64,000 nucleotides of DNA from Pseudomonas sp. Marseille-Q3773 (GCF_916618955.1 NZ_OU745390.1:3286001-3350000); one strand, 5' to 3'. Shown: positions 8,999 to 18,345, counted from the first letter of the stretch. Notes: generated by a model from the letters alone, not told the origin. Numbers and translations are program-made.

Positions 8999-10513
8999 AT
9001 GGATACCTTGAGCTACCTGGGCCAGGGCTTCGGCGTCGCCCTGTCCCCCTATAACCTGGTCACCGCCCTCACCGGTACGCTGATCGGCACCGTGGTCGGC
9101 CTGCTGCCGGGCCTGGGCCCGATCAACGGCGTGGCCTTGCTGATCCCCATCGCCTTCGCCCTCGGCCTGCCGCCGGAGTCGGCGCTGATCCTGCTGGCAG
9201 CGGTATACCTGGGCTGCGAATACGGCGGCCGGATCAGCTCGATCCTGCTGAACATCCCGGGCGAGGCCTCGACCGTGATGACCACCCTCGATGGTTACCC
9301 GATGGCCCGCAACGGCCTGGCTGGCGTGGCGCTGTCATTGTCGGCATGGAGTTCGTTCATCGGTGCCTTGATCGCCACCTGCGGCATGGTGCTGTTCGCC
9401 CCGCTGCTGGCGAAATGGGCGATTGCCTTCGGCCCGGCGGAATATTTCGTGCTGATGGTGTTCGCCATCGTCGCCCTTGGCGGCATGGCCGGTGACAAGC
9501 CGCTGAAGACCTTCATCGCCGCACTGATCGGCCTGTTCCTGTCAGCCGTCGGCATCGATGCCAACAGTGGCGTGTACCGCTTCACCGGCGACAGCGTGCA
9601 CCTGGCCGACGGCATCCAGTTCGTAGTGCTGGTGCTGGGCCTGTTCTCCATCAGCGAGATTCTCCTGCTGCTGGAAAAAACCCATCATGGCCACCAGGCG
9701 GTCAAGGCTACCGGGCGCATGCTGTTCAATCTCAAGGAAGCCGCCTCGGTGTTCGTGGTCAACATCCGCTGCGGCCTGCTGGGCTTCGTCATGGGCGTGC
9801 TGCCAGGCGCCGGTGCAACCTTGGCCAGCGCCGTGGCGTACATGACCGAGAAACGCATGGCGGGCGAAAAAGGCAATTTCGGCAAGGGTGATCCCCGCGG
9901 CCTGGCTGCCCCGGAAACCGCCATCGGCGCCTCCTGCTGCGGTGCCCTGGTACCCATGCTGACCCTGGGCGTACCCGGTTCGGGTACCACGGCGGTAATG
10001 ATCGGTGCACTGACCCTGTACAACATCACCCCCGGCCCACTGCTGTTCGAACAGCAGCCAGACATCGTCTGGGGCCTGATCGCTTCGTTGTTCATCGCCA
10101 ACATCATGCTGGTGATCCTCAACATTCCGATGATCCGCATCTTCACCCGCATCCTGGCCGTGCCGAACTGGGCACTGGTGCCGGTGATTGCCATCATCAC
10201 CGCGATCGGCGTGTACGCCGTGCATGCCACCACCTTCGACCTGTTCCTGATGGTCGGCATCGGCATCATGGGCTACATCCTGCGCAAGCTGGACTTCCCG
10301 CTGTCACCGATCCTGCTCGGTTTCATCCTTGGCGGGCTGATGGAACAGAACCTGCGTCGGGCGCTGTCAATCTCCAACGGCGAACTGGGCATCCTCTGGT
10401 CGAGCACGATCAGCCTGTCGGTATGGGCACTGACCATCTGCATGCTGACCTTGCCGCTGCTGCGCAGCTGGCGCAAACGCAGCCTGCAACGCCGGACGAT
10501 GGCCGATGCCTGA
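8999..10513 (+). CDS. tctA: Tripartite tricarboxylate transporter large membrane subunit TctA
   Basis: A 504-residue, highly hydrophobic permease with about 11-12 membrane helices. It carries the TctA motifs GLLPGLGPINGVALLIP near residue 35 and the internal-repeat partner GVLPGAGATLAS near residue 265, plus TLGVPGSGTTAVMIGAL. It catalyses ion-driven uptake of the tricarboxylate delivered by TctC. Its last eight bases overlap the start of the AbrB-like gene. Confidence 0.95.
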   Translation: MDTLSYLGQGFGVALSPYNLVTALTGTLIGTVVGLLPGLGPINGVALLIPIAFALGLPPESALILLAAVYLGCEYGGRISSILLNIPGEASTVMTTLDGYPMARNGLAGVALSLSAWSSFIGALIATCGMVLFAPLLAKWAIAFGPAEYFVLMVFAIVALGGMAGDKPLKTFIAALIGLFLSAVGIDANSGVYRFTGDSVHLADGIQFVVLVLGLFSISEILLLLEKTHHGHQAVKATGRMLFNLKEAASVFVVNIRCGLLGFVMGVLPGAGATLASAVAYMTEKRMAGEKGNFGKGDPRGLAAPETAIGASCCGALVPMLTLGVPGSGTTAVMIGALTLYNITPGPLLFEQQPDIVWGLIASLFIANIMLVILNIPMIRIFTRILAVPNWALVPVIAIITAIGVYAVHATTFDLFLMVGIGIMGYILRKLDFPLSPILLGFILGGLMEQNLRRALSISNGELGILWSSTISLSVWALTICMLTLPLLRSWRKRSLQRRTMADA

Positions 10514-11537
10514 CCGTGGCTTGCCGCTGTTTGTCGCGACCGGGCTGGTCGGCCTTGCGGGCGGTTTTGCCGCCAGCCAGGTCGGCTGGCCATTGCCGTG
10601 GATGGTCGGCGCGCTGCTGGCGATCATCCTGGTGCGCTGCCTGACACCCTGGCAACTGCCGGAAATCCCCAATGGCCGCAAATGCGGGCAATGGATCATC
10701 GGTATCGGTATCGGCCTGCACTTCACCCCGGCGGTGATCGAGCAAGTGGCCAGCCATTTCGCGCTGATCTTCTTCGCCGCGCTGTTCACCACCGTGTCCA
10801 GCGTGCTCAGCGTATGGCTGCTGCGGCGCAGCGGTGAAGACCGCGCCACTGCGTTCTTCGCCAGCATGCCCGGCGGTTCGGGGGAGATGGTCAACCTTGG
10901 CGCGCGCAATGGCGCAGCGCTCAGCCAGGTGGCCGCTGCGCAGAGCCTGCGCGTGCTCGCGGTGGTGCTGTGCGTCCCCGCGCTGTTCAAGTTCCTGCTG
11001 GGTGACGGGGTGCCGCTGAATCATGCCGGCAGCGTGAGTTGGGGCTGGCTGGCAACAATTGCTCCGCTGGGCATTGCCGTTGCGTTGCTCTGGCAACGCA
11101 TGCGTCAACCCAACCCATGGTTGTTCGGGCCGTTGCTGGTGGCGGCCACGGTGAGCCTGGCGGCCAACCTGCAGATCGGCCTGCCCGATGGCGCCAGCCA
11201 GGTCGGCCAGTGGCTGATCGGCAGCGGCCTGGCCTGTCACTTCAACCGCGCATTCTTCCGCCGTGCACCTTCGTTCCTCATGCGCACCCTGGTCGCAACG
11301 GCACTAGGCATGGCGATCGCCGCCAGCGCCGCCTGGGTGCTGAGCATGATGACCGCGCTGGACCTGCGGTCGCTGACCTTGGGCATGATGCCTGGGGGAA
11401 TTGCCGAGATGAGCCTGACCGCCGAGACCTTGCAGCTATCGGTGCCGTTGGTGACAGCGCTGCAGGTGATGCGGCTGTTGCTGGTGCTGTTCCTGGCAGA
11501 GCCGCTGTTCCGGCTATGGAATGCCAAGCCGGAATGA
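10506..11537 (+). CDS. AbrB-family membrane protein
   Basis: A 343-residue integral membrane protein with about ten helices in two similar halves. Each half has a helix-breaking MPGG motif (FASMPGGSGEMVNLGARN and LGMMPGGIAEMSL), typical of the AbrB/DUF-type 'ammonia monooxygenase-like' putative transporters, which have no relation to true ammonia oxidation. ATG overlaps the tctA stop in ATGCCTGA, so it is part of the tct operon. A function in tricarboxylate export or balance is conceivable but unproven. Confidence 0.82.
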   Translation: MPDRGLPLFVATGLVGLAGGFAASQVGWPLPWMVGALLAIILVRCLTPWQLPEIPNGRKCGQWIIGIGIGLHFTPAVIEQVASHFALIFFAALFTTVSSVLSVWLLRRSGEDRATAFFASMPGGSGEMVNLGARNGAALSQVAAAQSLRVLAVVLCVPALFKFLLGDGVPLNHAGSVSWGWLATIAPLGIAVALLWQRMRQPNPWLFGPLLVAATVSLAANLQIGLPDGASQVGQWLIGSGLACHFNRAFFRRAPSFLMRTLVATALGMAIAASAAWVLSMMTALDLRSLTLGMMPGGIAEMSLTAETLQLSVPLVTALQVMRLLLVLFLAEPLFRLWNAKPE

Positions 11538-11569
11538 TCGCGTCGCGTTGTTCTCGGTCTGCCAGGCCA

Positions 11570-12262
11570 TCACAGCGGTGGCAATGCCCAGTTGATCGGC
11601 GCCAGCCCGCGTTGCTCGAGGAAGCTGTTGGCCCGGCTGAAATGGCCGCAACCCAGGAAGCCCCGGTAGGCTGACAACGGCGACGGGTGCACCGATTTCA
11701 GCACCAGGTGCCGGGTCCCGTCGATCAGCTTCTGCTTGCTTTGCGCATGCGAGCCCCACAGCAGGAACACCACGTTCGGGCATTGCTCGCTGACTACCTG
11801 GATGATCCGGTCGGTAAAAAATTCCCAGCCCTTCTTGGCATGCGATGCCGCATTGGCGCGCTCCACGGTCATGGTCGTGTTGAGCAACAGCACGCCCTGC
11901 TCGGCCCAGCTCTGCAGGTAGCCATGGTTGGGGATCGGAATATTCAGGTCACGCTGCAATTCCTTGTAGATGTTGACCAGCGACGGTGGCGGGGCCACGC
12001 CCGGCTGCACCGAGAAGCACAGGCCATGGGCCTGGCCAGGCCCGTGATACGGGTCCTGGCCGAGTATGACCACCTTCACCTGGTCCAGCGGCGTCGAGTT
12101 CAGTGCATTGAAGATCAGCGGTCCTGGCGGGTAGATCTCCTTGCCAGCGGCATATTCGCTACGCAGGAACTCGCGCAACTGATGCATGTAGGGCTGGTCG
12201 AATTCGGCGCGCAAGGCGGCCTTCCAGCTGGGTTCGAGTTTGATGCGGTCGTCGTCAGTCAT
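11570..12262 (-). CDS. ung: Uracil-DNA glycosylase
   Basis: A 230-residue family-1 UDG that removes uracil from DNA. The water-activating loop GQDPYHG places the catalytic Asp at residue 70. The uracil pocket ([16 protein letters not shown]) and the DNA-intercalating loop [10 protein letters not shown] are intact. The frame stays open far upstream, but the ATG at 12262 has a GGAAGG ribosome site five bases away and gives the normal length. A stand-alone gene, convergent with the tct operon. Confidence 0.97.
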   Translation of the reverse strand: MTDDDRIKLEPSWKAALRAEFDQPYMHQLREFLRSEYAAGKEIYPPGPLIFNALNSTPLDQVKVVILGQDPYHGPGQAHGLCFSVQPGVAPPPSLVNIYKELQRDLNIPIPNHGYLQSWAEQGVLLLNTTMTVERANAASHAKKGWEFFTDRIIQVVSEQCPNVVFLLWGSHAQSKQKLIDGTRHLVLKSVHPSPLSAYRGFLGCGHFSRANSFLEQRGLAPINWALPPL

Positions 12263-12388
12263 GGGGCCTTCCATAAACAATGGCGCGACACTAGGTAAGC
12301 CCTGGGCGCTTGTCAAACGATCCGACCGACGACCGGCATGTTCGGCCAGGCAAGCCATACTTGTGCGATGACTTGCACGAGGTAGTCC

Positions 12389-13495
12389 ATGGCCATTCAT
12401 TGCGAGGTACTCACCGGCGCCGATGGCGCCCGCATCGGCATTGCCACCCTGGATGCGCCCAAGGCGCTGAACGCCCTGAACCTGCCGATGATCGAGGTAC
12501 TGGGCGAGCAACTGCACAGCTGGGCCCGCGACCCCGGGATCGTCTGCGTGCTGCTGCGCGGCAATGGCAGCAAGGCGTTCTGTGCCGGGGGGGATGTGCG
12601 CGCCCTGGCGCAGGCCTGCCGCGACCACCCCGGCAGCGTGCCTCCGCTGGCCGCCACCTTCTTCGCCGCCGAATACCGTCTGGACTACGCCCTGCACACC
12701 TACCCCAAGCCGCTGCTGTGCTGGGGGCACGGGCATGTGCTGGGTGGTGGCATGGGCCTGCTGCAAGGCGCCAACGTGCGCATCGTCACTCCCAGCAGTC
12801 GGCTGGCCATGCCGGAAATCAGCATCGGCCTGTACCCCGACGTGGGCGCCAGCTGGTTCCTGGCCCGCCTGCCGGGCAAGCTGGGCTTGTTCCTTGGCCT
12901 GACTGGCGCGCCGATCAATGCCCACGACGCCCTTGACCTGGGCCTGGCCGACCGCTTCCTGGGTGAATATCAGCAGGAAGCGCTGATCGAGGAACTGCTG
13001 CAACTGAACTGGCAGGAGCAGACCGCGCTGCAACTGAACAGCCTGCTCAAGGCCGAACAGCGCCGTGCCTGCGCCGAGTTGCCCGAGGCCCAATGGTTGC
13101 CGCGGCGGCCAGTGATCGATCAGTTGCTCGATGTGGCCGATGCTGCCGCTGCGTGGCGTGCGCTGGAAGGGCTCAAGCAGCACGACGACCCGCTGCTGGC
13201 AGAGGCCGGCCAACGTTTGCATGAAGGCTGCCCGCTGACGGCACACCTGGTGTGGGAGCAGATCCACCGGGCTCGCCATCTGTCTCTGGCGCAGGTGTTC
13301 CAGATGGAATACAGCATGAGCCTGAACTGCTGTCGCCATCCGGAATTCAGCGAAGGGGTACGTGCCCGGCTGCTGGACAAGGACAACCAGCCGCACTGGC
13401 ACTGGCCCGATGTGGCGCAGGTGCCGGCGGCGGTGGTCGAGGCGCATTTTGCCAAGGTCTGGGAAGGGCGCCACCCGCTGGCGGATATGGGTTAG
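12389..13495 (+). CDS. Enoyl-CoA hydratase/isomerase family, 3-hydroxyisobutyryl-CoA hydrolase type
   Basis: A 368-residue crotonase-fold protein, about 100 residues longer than a plain enoyl-CoA hydratase. Oxyanion-hole segments [10 protein letters not shown] and [10 protein letters not shown] are present. The signature [17 protein letters not shown] matches the HIBCH subgroup, where the Glu and Asp in that stretch are catalytic, and the extended C-terminus is typical of that subgroup. HIBCH removes CoA from 3-hydroxyisobutyryl-CoA in valine degradation. No valine genes are adjacent, so the exact acyl-CoA is uncertain. Confidence 0.82.
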   Translation: MAIHCEVLTGADGARIGIATLDAPKALNALNLPMIEVLGEQLHSWARDPGIVCVLLRGNGSKAFCAGGDVRALAQACRDHPGSVPPLAATFFAAEYRLDYALHTYPKPLLCWGHGHVLGGGMGLLQGANVRIVTPSSRLAMPEISIGLYPDVGASWFLARLPGKLGLFLGLTGAPINAHDALDLGLADRFLGEYQQEALIEELLQLNWQEQTALQLNSLLKAEQRRACAELPEAQWLPRRPVIDQLLDVADAAAAWRALEGLKQHDDPLLAEAGQRLHEGCPLTAHLVWEQIHRARHLSLAQVFQMEYSMSLNCCRHPEFSEGVRARLLDKDNQPHWHWPDVAQVPAAVVEAHFAKVWEGRHPLADMG

Positions 13496-13513
13496 CTGAA
13501 AGCGCGAGCATTT

Positions 13514-13550
13514 GACAGGCCTGTCATGAAAGGGGGCGCAACGCGCCCCC
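13514..13550. terminator. Hairpins between convergent genes
   Basis: A 12-bp perfect palindrome GACAGGCCTGTC (13514-13525) is followed by a strong stem GGGGGCGC (13532-13539)/GCGCCCCC (13543-13550) with a three-base loop. It lies between the hydrolase stop and the end of the opposing lipoprotein gene, so it is a plausible bidirectional terminator. Confidence 0.6.
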
Positions 13551-13563
13551 CGCTTCGACCCAC

Positions 13564-14004
13564 CTACCGCTGCCAGTTCCCCCCTTGCCCACGCCGCCCA
13601 TCCCACCGACGGTCACCATCCCCTCGCCTGTCGGAATGCCAGCGCTCTTGCTGGTAGCGCTGGCTGCCACCGCGATAGTCGTGGCGATCGCGGTCACGCC
13701 CATAGTCGTAGCGCTGGCGGTTGCCATAGTCGTGGCGTGGGTTGCCATGCCACTGCTGCATCGCCGGCGGCGGCGAGCGGTAATACGGCGCTGGCGCCGG
13801 ACGGTAGTAGTAACGTGGCGCCGGCTGGTAGTAATAGCGCGGTTGTGGCGTCACGTAATAGCGGTCATAACGGTAATAACCGGGCGACACATAACGGTCG
13901 GTGTAGTAGTGATCCGAGCGATAGTAGCCCGCGCTCTCGTAATACGGGACGCAGGCGGCAGTCATCAGCCCCAGCAGGGTGATCAACAGGATTCGATAGG
14001 ACAT
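13564..14004 (-). CDS. Tyr/Arg-rich lipoprotein of unknown function
   Basis: A 146-residue protein starting with a lipoprotein signal (LLGLMTAAC; lipid Cys near residue 18). The mature part is low-complexity. Tyr-rich repeats of the RYYYQPAP / [13 protein letters not shown] kind fill the middle, and the C-terminal third is rich in Arg, Asp, Gly and Gln ([23 protein letters not shown]). The ATG at 14004 has an AGGAGG ribosome site. It resembles other short Tyr-rich pseudomonad envelope lipoproteins of unknown role. No catalytic motif is visible, and its composition suggests surface exposure or nucleic acid/polyanion binding. Confidence 0.7.
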   Translation of the reverse strand: MSYRILLITLLGLMTAACVPYYESAGYYRSDHYYTDRYVSPGYYRYDRYYVTPQPRYYYQPAPRYYYRPAPAPYYRSPPPAMQQWHGNPRHDYGNRQRYDYGRDRDRHDYRGGSQRYQQERWHSDRRGDGDRRWDGRRGQGGNWQR

Positions 14005-14147
14005 GGCGGCCTCCTGGACCGCTGGAGTGCCCGAACAGCGGCGCTGGCGAGCGTCGACACGAAATGCGATCATCGACATCTGATAAGACCGTGGCGCCGA
14101 GGTGCAGTGCCATTTCTGCAACAATTTGATACAGCTGAGCGGCAGCC

Positions 14148-14357
14148 ATGCCTGACACCCAATACTGCCCCGCCTGTGGCGCGCCCAACCAGTGTGCCCT
14201 TGCCGACCCGCGCCGCGCTACCCAGGCTTGCTGGTGCTACGCCGTGACCATCGACCCAGCCGTGCTTCAGGCACTGCCCGCCGAACTGCGCGATAAAGCC
14301 TGCCTGTGTCCGCGCTGCGCAGCTGTAGAAGAACAACTCCGATCATCCGCCGACTGA
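14148..14357 (+). CDS. Cysteine-rich CWC family protein
   Basis: A 69-residue protein with eight or so cysteines arranged CPACG..N.C....CWC....CLCPRC. This is the CWC family pattern and probably binds one or two zinc ions. It ends nine bases before the pseudouridine synthase gene and is probably co-transcribed with it. The function of the family is unknown; a small rRNA- or protein-binding zinc ribbon is a guess from context. Confidence 0.85.
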   Translation: MPDTQYCPACGAPNQCALADPRRATQACWCYAVTIDPAVLQALPAELRDKACLCPRCAAVEEQLRSSAD

Positions 14358-14366
14358 CGGGCTCCA

Positions 14367-15059
14367 ATGCGTCTCGACCGCTTCCTTGCCAACCTGCCCA
14401 GCCACAACCGCCAGCAAGTGCGCCTGATGCTGGCGCAACGTCGCGTGCGGGTGGACGGCCAGGTGACCAGTGACCCGCTGACCGAGGTTCGCGAGTTCAG
14501 CCGCGTCGAGCTGGACGATCAGCTGCTGCAAGCCGGCCGCCCGGCGCGCTACCTGATGCTGCACAAGCCCGCAGGCTGCGTCAGTGCCACCCAGGACCCG
14601 CAGCATCGCACCGTGCTCGACCTGCTGCCCGCTGCCCTGCGTGAAGACCTGCACATAGCCGGGCGCCTGGACTTCAACACTACCGGGCTGCTGATCCTGA
14701 CCAACGATGGCCAATGGTCACGGCGGCTTACCCAGCCCGCGACCAAGTTGCCCAAGCACTACCTGGTGGAAACCGAGGACGAGATCGGCGAGCACTACGC
14801 GGCCAAATTCCGCGAGGGCTTCTACTTCGCCTTCGAGGACCTGACCACGCAACCTGCCCAGCTGGATATATTGGGCCCGCGTCAGGCGCGGCTGGCGATC
14901 GTCGAAGGGCGTTATCACCAGGTCAAGCGCATGTTCGGCCATTTTGGCAACAAGGTGGTGGGGTTGCACCGTGAAAGCATGGGCGCCATCCACCTGGACC
15001 CGGGGTTGGCACCCGGGGCGTTTCGCGAGCTGACAGCGGATGAAATAGCCACTGTCTAG
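14367..15059 (+). CDS. RsuA-family 16S rRNA pseudouridine synthase
   Basis: A 230-residue protein with an N-terminal S4 RNA-binding domain (MRLDRFLANLPSHNRQQVRLML, RVRVDG) and a pseudouridine synthase domain. Its catalytic motif GRLDFNTTGLLILTND puts the Asp at residue 102, and the C-terminal EGRYHQVKRMFGHFGNKVVGLHR matches RsuA/RluE-type enzymes. It isomerises a specific uridine in rRNA. RsuA (16S U516) is the closest type, but the target base cannot be proven from sequence. Confidence 0.88.
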   Translation: MRLDRFLANLPSHNRQQVRLMLAQRRVRVDGQVTSDPLTEVREFSRVELDDQLLQAGRPARYLMLHKPAGCVSATQDPQHRTVLDLLPAALREDLHIAGRLDFNTTGLLILTNDGQWSRRLTQPATKLPKHYLVETEDEIGEHYAAKFREGFYFAFEDLTTQPAQLDILGPRQARLAIVEGRYHQVKRMFGHFGNKVVGLHRESMGAIHLDPGLAPGAFRELTADEIATV

Positions 15060-15404
15060 GCGGCAACAGGTAGCCCGGCATCGTCACACGACCGCTCAGC
15101 GAGAAAAGTCACATTTTCACCCGAACGGCACTTGCAGGATCCGCTGCCCGCTGCTTGAATCCAAATCGTCAGTCTGCATGTGACTACCAAGTCACACCCG
15201 CAGTCGAAGACACCTTTTTGCCGGCCACCCAAGGTCTCGATGCCTTGGGGCACGGCAAATTGCCCGCCAAGAACAACACCCGTCGACACACGTGCCAAGG
15301 ATCGACACAGGGCCGCGCTTTCTCTTCAGGCAAATGCCTACCTGTCATAAAGAACGTGCACCCTAGGTGACGCGAATACCCTTTTTGCGCCAGGAGTCGA
15401 TGAG
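15060..15404. other. Intergenic region upstream of phaG
   Basis: This 345-bp stretch has no convincing gene. It holds a perfect interrupted palindrome at 15179-15196 and, nearer phaG, a possible promoter of TTCAGG (15325) followed by CATAAA (15346) with a short 15-bp spacing. An AGGAG ribosome site lies about nine bases before the phaG ATG. Confidence 0.5.
15179..15196. promoter_or_regulatory. Candidate operator upstream of phaG
   Basis: TGTGACT (15179-15185) and AGTCACA (15190-15196) form a perfect 7-bp inverted repeat around ACCA. It lies about 210 bp before phaG. The TGTGA..TCACA arms resemble Crp/Vfr half-sites but the spacing (four bases between seven-base arms) is shorter than the usual TGTGA-N6-TCACA only if the inner bases are counted as arms; with five-base arms the spacer is eight. 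The binding protein is therefore unassigned. Confidence 0.45.
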
Positions 15405-16292
15405 ATGAGGCCAGAAATTGCTGTACTTGATATCCAAGGTCAGTATCGGGTTTACACGGAGTTCTATCGCGCGGAGGCGGCCGAAAAAACGATCATCCTG
15501 GTCAACGGCTCGCTGGCCACCACCGCCTCGTTCGCCCAGACGGTACGTAACCTGCACCCGCAGTTCAACGTGGTCCTTTTCGACCAGCCCTACGCTGGCA
15601 AATCCAAGCCGCACAACCGTCACGAACGGCTGATCAGCAAAGAGACCGAAGCGCATATCCTGCTGGAGCTGATCGAGCACTTCCAGGCAGACCATGTGAT
15701 GTCGTTCTCGTGGGGTGGCGCAAGCACGTTGCTGGCGCTGGCGCACCAGCCGCGGCAGGTCAGGAAAGCGGTGGTGAGCTCGTTCTCGCCGCTGATCAAC
15801 GAACCGATGCGCGACTACCTGGAGCGCGGCTGCCAGTACCTGGCCGCCTGCGACCGCTACCAGGTCGGCAACCTGGTCAACGACACCATTGGCAAGTACC
15901 TGCCGTCGCTGTTCAAGCGCTTCAACTACCGCCACGTCAGCAGCCTGGACAGCCACGAGTACGCGCAGATGCACTTCCACATCAACGAAGTGCTGCAGCA
16001 TGACCTGGAACGGGCCCTGAATGGCGCGCGGCATATCGACATTCCGGTGCTGTTCATCAACGGCGAACGCGACGAGTACACCACCGTCGAAGATGCCCGG
16101 CAGTTCAGCAAGCATGTCGGCAGGAGCCAGTTCAGCGTGATACGTGACGCTGGCCATTTCCTCGACATGGAACACAAGGCCGCCTGCGAAGACACCCGCA
16201 GTGCCCTGCTCAACTTCCTCAAGCCGACCGTGCGCGAGCCGCGCCAACACTACCAGCCGGTACAACAGGGGCAGCATGCTTTTGCCATTTGA
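15405..16292 (+). CDS. phaG: (R)-3-hydroxydecanoyl-ACP:CoA transacylase / 3-hydroxyacyl-ACP thioesterase PhaG
   Basis: A 295-residue alpha/beta-hydrolase that matches P. putida PhaG along its length (opening MRPEIAVLDIQGQYRVYTEF, the SFSWGGAS nucleophile elbow, the INGERDEYTT acid region and the late GHFLDME histidine, ending QPVQQGQHAFAI). PhaG diverts (R)-3-hydroxyacyl-ACP from fatty acid synthesis to medium-chain polyhydroxyalkanoate made from sugars or other unrelated carbon; it is also the relative of RhlA. It stands alone with a 345-bp regulatory region upstream, and a tRNA gene follows. Confidence 0.96.
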   Translation: MRPEIAVLDIQGQYRVYTEFYRAEAAEKTIILVNGSLATTASFAQTVRNLHPQFNVVLFDQPYAGKSKPHNRHERLISKETEAHILLELIEHFQADHVMSFSWGGASTLLALAHQPRQVRKAVVSSFSPLINEPMRDYLERGCQYLAACDRYQVGNLVNDTIGKYLPSLFKRFNYRHVSSLDSHEYAQMHFHINEVLQHDLERALNGARHIDIPVLFINGERDEYTTVEDARQFSKHVGRSQFSVIRDAGHFLDMEHKAACEDTRSALLNFLKPTVREPRQHYQPVQQGQHAFAI

Positions 16293-16402
16293 GCGCCTCG
16301 GCGCCCTGTAGCCAATACCCGCAGCTATGGGGTGCCGACAAGCTTTTTTATAACTCGGGCTTCTAATTCGTGAAGGGTTCTGGTAAAAAGCTCAGCGCAG
16401 AT

Positions 16403-16476
16403 GCGGGTATAGTTTAGTGGCAAAACGAAAGCTTCCCAAGCTTTAGTTGAGGGTTCGATTCCCTCTACCCGCTCCA
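16403..16476 (+). tRNA. tRNA-Gly (CCC)
   Basis: A 74-base cloverleaf. The acceptor stem GCGGGTA pairs with TACCCGC. A D-arm (AGTTTAGTGG) follows, then an anticodon stem CGAAAGC/GCTTTAG enclosing the loop TTCCCAA (anticodon CCC), then the T-arm AGGGTTCGATTCCCT, discriminator T and encoded CCA. It reads GGG glycine codons. Confidence 0.96.
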
Positions 16477-16518
16477 CATCGCATTTCTGCATGGCGTTCC
16501 CACAACGTCATCGCTGTC

Positions 16519-16542
16519 AAAAGGGGCTTCGGCTCCTTTTTT
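16519..16542 (+). terminator. Rho-independent terminator after tRNA-Gly
   Basis: AAGGGGC and GCTCCTT flank a TTCG tetraloop and run into TTTTTT, with one G-U pair. It lies 43 bases after the tRNA, the right place to end its transcript before the SulP gene. Confidence 0.85.
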
Positions 16543-16638
16543 CGTTTCTGCTCTTCCTTGACTTGCACCATGGCCATTTGCCCGCTGATCCGCTTCAATG
16601 CGCAGATGGTTCCGTGAAACATTTCGAAAGGACGACGC

Positions 16639-18345
16639 ATGTTTCTCTCCCGCTGGCTGCCGGGCCTTGCCAACCTGCTGCACTACCGCCGCGAGTGGTT
16701 CCACGCCGACCTGCAGGCCGGCCTGTCAGTGGCGGCGATCCAGATCCCGATTGCCATCGCCTATGCGCAGATCGTCGGCCTGCCGCCGCAGTACGGCCTG
16801 TACGCCTGTGTGCTGCCGATGATGGTCTACGCCCTGGTCGGCAGCTCGCGCCAGTTGATGGTCGGCCCCGATGCTGCCACCTGTGCCATGATCGCTGGCG
16901 CGGTGGCGCCACTGGCCATGGGCGACCCACAGCGGATTGCCGAGCTTTCGGTAATCGTCACCCTGCTGGTCGGGGTGATGCTTATCGCCGCAGGCCTGGC
17001 CCGGGCCGGGTTCATCGCCAGCTTCTTCTCGCGACCGATCCTGATCGGCTACCTCAACGGCATCGGCCTGAGCCTGATCGCCGGGCAATTGTCCAAGGTG
17101 GTGGGGTTCAGGATCGAAGGCGACGGATTCATTCTCAGCGTGATCGACTTTTTCCAGCGCCTGGGGGAAATCCACTGGGTGACACTCTTCATCGGCCTCA
17201 GCGCACTGGGCCTGCTGATATGGCTGCCACGACGCTACCCGCGCCTGCCGGCGGCCCTTACGGTCGTGGCGCTGTTCATGCTGCTGGTCGGCGTGTTCGG
17301 CCTCGACCGCTTCGGTGTCGCCATACTTGGCCCGGTGCCCGCCGGTATCCCGCAACTGGCCTGGCCACACAGTAACCTGGCAGAAATGAAAAGCCTGCTG
17401 CGCGACGCCCTGGGTATCGCCACCGTCAGTTTCTGCAGCGCCATGCTCACTGCACGCAGCTTTGCCGCCCGGCATGGCTACGCCATCAATGCCAACCACG
17501 AATTCGTCGCCCTGGGCGTCAGCAACCTGGCTGCCGGGATGTCCCAGGGTTTCGCCATCAGCGGCGCCGACTCGCGTACCGCCGTCAATGATATGGTCGG
17601 TGGCAAAAGCCAGCTGGTGGGTATCATCGCCGCACTGGTCATCGCCCTGATCCTGCTGCTGTTCACCGCACCGATGGCGTGGATCCCGCAGGCCGCGCTG
17701 GGAGCCGTGCTGCTGATGGCCGGCTGGGGGTTGATCGATATCAGGTCGCTGGGGCACATCCGCCGCCTCAGTCGCTTCGAGTTCTGGCTGTGCCTGCTGA
17801 CCACGGTGGGCGTGCTGGGCCTGGGCGTGCTGCCCGGCATCGTGTTTGCCGTGACCCTGGCGATCCTGCGCCTGCTGTACAGCATCTACCAACCCACCGA
17901 CGCGGTGCTGGGCTGGCTGCCAGGCACCGAGGGCCAGGTTGACATCCGCAAGCACAAGGATGCGCGCACCGTGCCAGGCCTGGTGGTATACCGCTTCGAC
18001 GACGCGATCCTGTTCTTCAACGCCGACTACTTCAAGATGCGCTTGCTTGAAGCCGTGCAGAACCAGGCACAGCCCAAGGCCGTGCTGTTCGATGCCGAAG
18101 CGGTCACCAGCATCGATGTCAGCGGCATCGCCGCCCTGCGCGAGGTGCGCGACACCCTGGCAGCCCAGGGCATCTTGTTTGCCATCGCCAGGGCCCGCGG
18201 CACCTTCCTGCGCATGCTGGTGCGCTCGGGAATGGCACGGGAAATGGAAGAGCAGCTGCTGTTCGGTTCGGTCCGGGCAGGCATCCGCGCGTACAGAGTG
18301 TGGCGTAACCGCAATCGCCGTGTGCAGGTGGCTGCGCAAGGTTGA
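16639..18345 (+). CDS. SulP-family inorganic anion transporter with STAS domain
   Basis: A 568-residue membrane protein. An N-terminal SulP domain of about 12 helices (LQAGLSVAAIQIPIAIAYAQIVGLPPQYGLYA near residues 30-60) is followed by a STAS domain at about residues 430-550 (AVLFDAEAVTSIDVSGIAALREV). SulP proteins carry sulfate, bicarbonate or dicarboxylates. No carbonic anhydrase or cysteine gene is adjacent, so the substrate is open. ATG has an AAAGGA ribosome site. It is the last ordinary gene before the SIR2-like gene and the Tad block. Confidence 0.9.
   Translation: MFLSRWLPGLANLLHYRREWFHADLQAGLSVAAIQIPIAIAYAQIVGLPPQYGLYACVLPMMVYALVGSSRQLMVGPDAATCAMIAGAVAPLAMGDPQRIAELSVIVTLLVGVMLIAAGLARAGFIASFFSRPILIGYLNGIGLSLIAGQLSKVVGFRIEGDGFILSVIDFFQRLGEIHWVTLFIGLSALGLLIWLPRRYPRLPAALTVVALFMLLVGVFGLDRFGVAILGPVPAGIPQLAWPHSNLAEMKSLLRDALGIATVSFCSAMLTARSFAARHGYAINANHEFVALGVSNLAAGMSQGFAISGADSRTAVNDMVGGKSQLVGIIAALVIALILLLFTAPMAWIPQAALGAVLLMAGWGLIDIRSLGHIRRLSRFEFWLCLLTTVGVLGLGVLPGIVFAVTLAILRLLYSIYQPTDAVLGWLPGTEGQVDIRKHKDARTVPGLVVYRFDDAILFFNADYFKMRLLEAVQNQAQPKAVLFDAEAVTSIDVSGIAALREVRDTLAAQGILFAIARARGTFLRMLVRSGMAREMEEQLLFGSVRAGIRAYRVWRNRNRRVQVAAQG

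Noticed and set aside
12263..13606. N-terminal extension of ung by about 448 codons
   Set aside because: It is antisense to the hydrolase gene; the ATG at 12262 has a good ribosome site and gives normal UDG length.
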